64,000 bases of DNA from Telluribacter sp035998675 (GTDB lineage Bacteria > Bacteroidota > Bacteroidia > Cytophagales > Spirosomataceae): contig NZ_DASYHI010000002.1 in NCBI RefSeq assembly GCF_035998675.1, positions 124,001 through 188,000 of the forward strand, in the 5' to 3' direction. Under the pieces are notes generated by a model. The model was not told the DNA's origin. It saw only the letters and a list, made by a program, of their open reading frames with translations, and searched no databases. Every line of letters starts with the position of its first letter. The first letter of the stretch is position 1. Positions 60,748-64,000 of this stretch are shown here, in pieces. A program made the translations under genes and the position numbers.

Positions 60748-61680
60748 TTGATTAAGGACGCATTATTTGGACTGGCCGTTGGCGATGCCCTCGGAGTCCC
60801 GGTAGAATTCAGAAGTCGGGCGGCTATCCGTCAGGATCCTGTTACTGATATGATAGGGTATGGCACCTATCACCTACCTCCTGGTACCTGGTCCGACGAT
60901 AGCTCATTAGCTTTCTGCCTCGCTGAGGTCCTGACGCAGGGATATGATCTTGATGCAATAGGCCAGAATTTTGTTAAGTGGCTTTACCATAACTACTGGA
61001 CGCCCTATAATGTCGTGTTTGATGTAGGCATCTCAACTAAAGATGCTATTCGAAATATCTCTCAGGGAATACGCCCGGAACTGGCAGGAGGTACCTCCGA
61101 ATTTGACAATGGCAATGGCTCTTTAATGCGAATTTTGCCCCTCATCTTTTATATCAAAGACAAACCTATTGATGAACGTTTTCAAATCACTAAAGAGGTA
61201 TCTTCTATTACACACAGACACATCCGGTCTGTTATAGGTTGCTTTTACTATCTGGAGTTTGCGAGAGGTTTGCTGAATCAGGAAGATAAGTTTAAGATTT
61301 ATCAAAAGCTTCAGACTGACATCCCTACCTATCTCAATTATTTGTCAGTTGACCCTGATGAGATAGCCTGGTATAATAGACTACTTATGGGAAACATTCA
61401 CGAATTGCCGGACGAGGAAATCAATGGAAGTGGCTATGTAGTACACGCACTGGAGGCGAGTATCTGGTGTTTGCTTACAACCAACAGTTACAGGGAGGCA
61501 GTCCTTCAGGCAGTAAACCTGGGCGAAGATACGGATACTACCGCCGCAATCACTGGTGGCCTGGCCGGTATACTCTACGGTTTTGAAAGCATCCCGGCCT
61601 ATTGGGTAAATCAGCTGGCAAGAAGGGAGGATATAAATGCCCTGGCTGCCAGATTTGAGGCTGGAATTACATACTTTTAA
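60748..61680 (+). CDS. ADP-ribosylglycohydrolase (DraG/ARH family)
   Basis: About 310 residues. The family normally starts IKDALFGLAVGDALGVPVEF, and here a TTG at 60748 lies directly before that segment; the open frame can also begin at the TTG at 60718, and no in-frame ATG exists. Metal-binding motifs are GTWSDDSSLAFCLAE and, near the C-terminus, VNLGEDTDTTAAITGGLAGILYG; FDNGNGSLMRILPL also matches. The enzyme removes ADP-ribose from proteins or nucleic acid. It is transcribed divergently from the retron (about 130 bp from the retron start), so it may be an antitoxin-like or regulatory partner, or an independent gene of the defence island. Confidence 0.9.
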   Translation: MIKDALFGLAVGDALGVPVEFRSRAAIRQDPVTDMIGYGTYHLPPGTWSDDSSLAFCLAEVLTQGYDLDAIGQNFVKWLYHNYWTPYNVVFDVGISTKDAIRNISQGIRPELAGGTSEFDNGNGSLMRILPLIFYIKDKPIDERFQITKEVSSITHRHIRSVIGCFYYLEFARGLLNQEDKFKIYQKLQTDIPTYLNYLSVDPDEIAWYNRLLMGNIHELPDEEINGSGYVVHALEASIWCLLTTNSYREAVLQAVNLGEDTDTTAAITGGLAGILYGFESIPAYWVNQLARREDINALAARFEAGITYF

Positions 61681-61859
61681 TAAAAATTATACCTGATTAG
61701 GTTAGAAGCAGCACATTCTGCTGTGCCTCAGTGCATATTGAAACTTATGCTTTATAGTTTCACTATTTCACTGGCAGAAATTGATTTTTCTTTCTTAAGG
61801 TGTAATATTAATATAGGGTTATCACTATTTTTAAGAAATAGTAATTCCAAATACCTGAT
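61681..61859. other. Non-coding gap with small hairpins before vsr
   Basis: No gene. Contains AGCAG/CTGCT (about 61708-61724), a stem ACTATTT-ttaag-AAATAGT just before vsr (about 61828-61846), and a 16-nt segment at 61755-61770 that matches the retron msd region (60434-60449) with one mismatch. Confidence 0.5.
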
Positions 61860-62294
61860 ATGGCAGACGTTCATAGTAAAGAGGTCAGGAGCTATAATAT
61901 GAGCCGTATAAGGTCCAGGAACACAAAGCCTGAGATACTTGTAAGGAAGTTTTTACATGCTAGTGGATTCAGGTACCGACTACATGTAAAAGCGCTGCCG
62001 GGTAAGCCCGATATTGTTTTGCCAAAGTTTAAAACGGTGGTGTTCGTTCATGGATGCTTTTGGCATGGACATACTGGTTGTAAGTATTTTGTAATTCCAA
62101 AAACAAGAACAGAATGGTGGCTGAGCAAGATTAACGGTAATATACAGAATGACGAACATACTACTTCAGGACTAGAGAAACTAGGCTGGAGAGTAATTGA
62201 GGTTTGGGAATGTGAGCTAAAAAAGGACAGATTATCAGGGACGTTGAATGAACTGGCAAAGAATATAAGAAACAATGGGAATACCGATAATTGA
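61860..62294 (+). CDS. vsr: Very short patch repair endonuclease
   Basis: 144 residues, typical Vsr: MSRIRSRNTKPEILVRKFLHASGFRYRLH at the N-terminus, catalytic ALPGKPDIVLPKFKTVVFVHGCFWHGH (Asp and His of the PD-(D/E)xK-like site), a zinc-ligand CKYF, and GLEKLGWRVIEVWECEL. It nicks at T:G mismatches created when 5-methylcytosine deaminates. It overlaps the following C5 methyltransferase by 20 nt, the usual pairing of Vsr with the methyltransferase whose mutagenic effect it repairs. Confidence 0.95.
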   Translation: MADVHSKEVRSYNMSRIRSRNTKPEILVRKFLHASGFRYRLHVKALPGKPDIVLPKFKTVVFVHGCFWHGHTGCKYFVIPKTRTEWWLSKINGNIQNDEHTTSGLEKLGWRVIEVWECELKKDRLSGTLNELAKNIRNNGNTDN

Positions 62295-63870
62295 TCTGTT
62301 TGCCGGTCCGGGAGGATTGGGTGAAGGATTTACCTCCTTATTAAATAGCGATGGGAATCGGGCCTTTAAAATAGGCATATCAGTAGAGAAAGATGACTTT
62401 GCTCACCAGACACTAACGTTAAGAAGCTTTGTAAGGCAATTCCCCCCCTTTGAACTGCCAGCTGAATACTATCAGTTTATGAGGGGCGAAATAAAATTGA
62501 AGGAGTTATACAGCCTCTTTCCCGGAGAGCACTCTCATGCCGAACAGGAGGCTCAGAAACTGACACTGGGAAAAGTACCGGTAGACCAACTGGATGAAAA
62601 AATCAGCAATGCTCTGAATGGTGCTGAAAACTGGGTGCTTATTGGAGGACCACCTTGTCAGGCATATTCTATTGTGGGACGTTCCAGACGCGGAGGTATC
62701 AACCCGGAAGATGAAAGGGTGTATCTGTACCGTGAATATTACCGAATACTGGCGGTACATAATCCACCCGTGTTTGTAATGGAGAATGTAAAAGGAATAT
62801 TATCATCAAAAGTCAATGATAGTCTAATATTTCAACAAATATTATCCGATCTCAGAGACCCCGTGAATGCTTACAGTGAGCTTCAGGGAAAAATTGATGA
62901 TGATTTGATTTGTCCGGGTTACAATATTTATTCATTGACTAAGAAACCTGTAAGTACAGATATTTTTGGAAATCCAGAATATGATATCCGAGACTTTATT
63001 ATTAAAGCTGAAGAGTATGGTATTCCCCAGGCAAGACACAGAGTTATACTGCTTGGAATCAGAAAAGATCTGAATATAAGTAAGCCTTCAGTATTAACAA
63101 AAAAGAAGGAAGTAAATGTAAAAGATGTAATAAGTGGCCTTCCAGAAATAAGGAGTGGGATTTCAAAAGGTCCAGACCTCAATAACGCCTGGAAAAAGGT
63201 TCTGAAAGAGTCATTGCATCATCCTTTTTTCAATTCAATAAAAGATATAGAAATCAGGGAGGAAATAATAAATAAGGTTAACAATTTAATCTTGTGTGAA
63301 TTTGGAGCCGGAAAGCATTTCATCAAAAGCCAAACCTCTATAAATTATAAAGCCGAATGGTATCTTGATAAAAATGTTGGCGGTGCGTGTAACCACGAGT
63401 CCAGAAGCCATATCGTAATGGATCTATATCGCTACCTCTTTGTATCATGTTTTGCTACAGTCCATGGCCGTTCTCCAAAACTCTTTGATTTTCCGGATAG
63501 CCTTTTACCAAAACATAAAAATGTTTATTTAGGAGTGTCTGGAAACAAATTTGGTGATAGATTCTGTGTACAATTGTATGACAAGCCTTCTAAAACTATA
63601 ACCAGCCACATCTCAAAGGATGGACATTACTATATACATCCTGATTCCCGTCAGTGTAGAAGCTTTACTGTAAGAGAGGCCGCCAGAATTCAAACCTTCC
63701 CTGATAATTACTATTTCTGTGGTTCAAGAACTTCTCAGTTCCATCAGGTAGGAAATGCAGTACCACCATTACTTGCTTATCAGATTGCAGAAGTAGTAAA
63801 AGATGTTCTTGATAAAGTTCAAGAGAACACATTATTTACTAACACTAAAGAGGAACCACTATATTTATAA
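62275..63870 (+). CDS. DNA (cytosine-5-)-methyltransferase
   Basis: 531-residue C5 methyltransferase. Motif I IIDLFAGPGGLGEGF; motif IV with catalytic Cys GGPPCQAYSIVGRSR; motif VI FVMENVKGIL; motif VIII QARHRVILLGIRKD; motifs IX-X SFTVREAARIQTFPDNY and QFHQVGNAVPPLLAYQIAEVV. The region between VIII and IX (about 290-440) is the target-recognition part. It is longer than Dcm, and an insertion lies between motifs I and IV. Likely part of a modification system; any restriction enzyme would be beyond the window edge, as the remaining 130 bp hold none. Confidence 0.94.
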   Translation: MGIPIIDLFAGPGGLGEGFTSLLNSDGNRAFKIGISVEKDDFAHQTLTLRSFVRQFPPFELPAEYYQFMRGEIKLKELYSLFPGEHSHAEQEAQKLTLGKVPVDQLDEKISNALNGAENWVLIGGPPCQAYSIVGRSRRGGINPEDERVYLYREYYRILAVHNPPVFVMENVKGILSSKVNDSLIFQQILSDLRDPVNAYSELQGKIDDDLICPGYNIYSLTKKPVSTDIFGNPEYDIRDFIIKAEEYGIPQARHRVILLGIRKDLNISKPSVLTKKKEVNVKDVISGLPEIRSGISKGPDLNNAWKKVLKESLHHPFFNSIKDIEIREEIINKVNNLILCEFGAGKHFIKSQTSINYKAEWYLDKNVGGACNHESRSHIVMDLYRYLFVSCFATVHGRSPKLFDFPDSLLPKHKNVYLGVSGNKFGDRFCVQLYDKPSKTITSHISKDGHYYIHPDSRQCRSFTVREAARIQTFPDNYYFCGSRTSQFHQVGNAVPPLLAYQIAEVVKDVLDKVQENTLFTNTKEEPLYL

Positions 63871-64000
63871 AGAACGGAGCAGACAGTAGTGAAACAAACA
63901 AGTAGTTCCATGTTGTATGTTGTTATGGAAAATTTCTTGGGGATATATTATTTTTACACTTATAAAGAATAGTATATAAATAACAAAATTAAACTTGGCT
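63871..64000. other. AT-rich end of the window
   Basis: No start of another gene can be supported in the last 130 bp; the sequence is AT-rich and may hold a promoter for a downstream restriction or defence gene. Confidence 0.4.

Noticed and set aside
46692..64000. tRNA-Asn as attL of an integrative element
   Set aside because: No integrase gene and no second copy of the tRNA 3' end were found within the window, so only the position is suggestive.
1..64000. CRISPR arrays
   Set aside because: No regularly spaced direct repeats of 20-40 nt with unique spacers were seen; the only tandem units are the tRNA-like copies.

Overview
The window comes from a member of the Bacteroidota, most likely the order Cytophagales (Spirosoma/Dyadobacter-like). 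The evidence is several promoters with the Bacteroidota signature TTG-N20-TAnnTTTG, a YpdA-type bacillithiol reductase, DUF2911 and YtxH proteins, an M56 peptidase carrying a carboxypeptidase-regulatory domain, an OmpA-type porin with thrombospondin-3-like calcium repeats, and a tRNA gene without an encoded CCA. The host part (about 1-46.8 kb) has roughly balanced base composition and is rich in the tetranucleotide GTAC. The stretch from 47.5 to 59 kb is clearly AT-richer.

Layout. 1-14 kb: housekeeping genes: a BlaI/BlaR1-type regulatory pair (BlaR1 cut by the window edge), pyk, priA, a folate-branch pabB/pabC pair with an unusually long overlap, a bacillithiol reductase, a BNR-repeat secreted protein, ytxH-like, DUF2911 and dnaG, then a decayed terC tail. 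14.5-40.9 kb: one long minus-strand surface-polysaccharide locus. Read in transcription order from 40.9 kb it holds a UDP-sugar dehydrogenase, glf, a Wza-like export lipoprotein, a CpsB-like PHP phosphatase, a Wzc-like autokinase, a sialic-acid-like (nonulosonate) cassette, the Wzm/Wzt ABC exporter, two methyltransferases, several GT4 glycosyltransferases, wecB, a truncated membrane protein and a Wzy/WaaL-like protein. Many gene junctions overlap by 1-11 nt, as expected of a translationally coupled operon. 41-46.4 kb: ompA-like porin, tgt, a GT2 glycosyltransferase, rsmG and a small PH-like protein.

46.5-64 kb is an accessory region that begins at tRNA-Asn. The tRNA is preceded by two diverged tRNA-like copies and followed by an IS5-family remnant. 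A nine-gene plus-strand operon (47.6-59.0 kb) comes next: a surface lipoprotein, a secreted protein, a secreted caspase-like peptidase, three further exported proteins (one with a DUF4384-like domain), a three-helix membrane protein, a large tubulin/FtsZ-like GTPase and a zinc-ribbon membrane protein, ended by a strong terminator. I do not recognise this set as a named system, and it is my leading candidate for something undescribed: a cytoplasmic tubulin-like filament protein linked across the membrane to an exported caspase. Converging on it is a retron: a reverse transcriptase with the NAxxH and VTG retron motifs, and upstream of it an ncRNA bounded by a perfect 10-bp a1/a2 inverted repeat and driven by a consensus promoter that lies between the arms of a palindrome. 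Divergent from the retron is an ADP-ribosylglycohydrolase, followed by a vsr/C5-methyltransferase pair. Together these make 59-64 kb look like a defence island.
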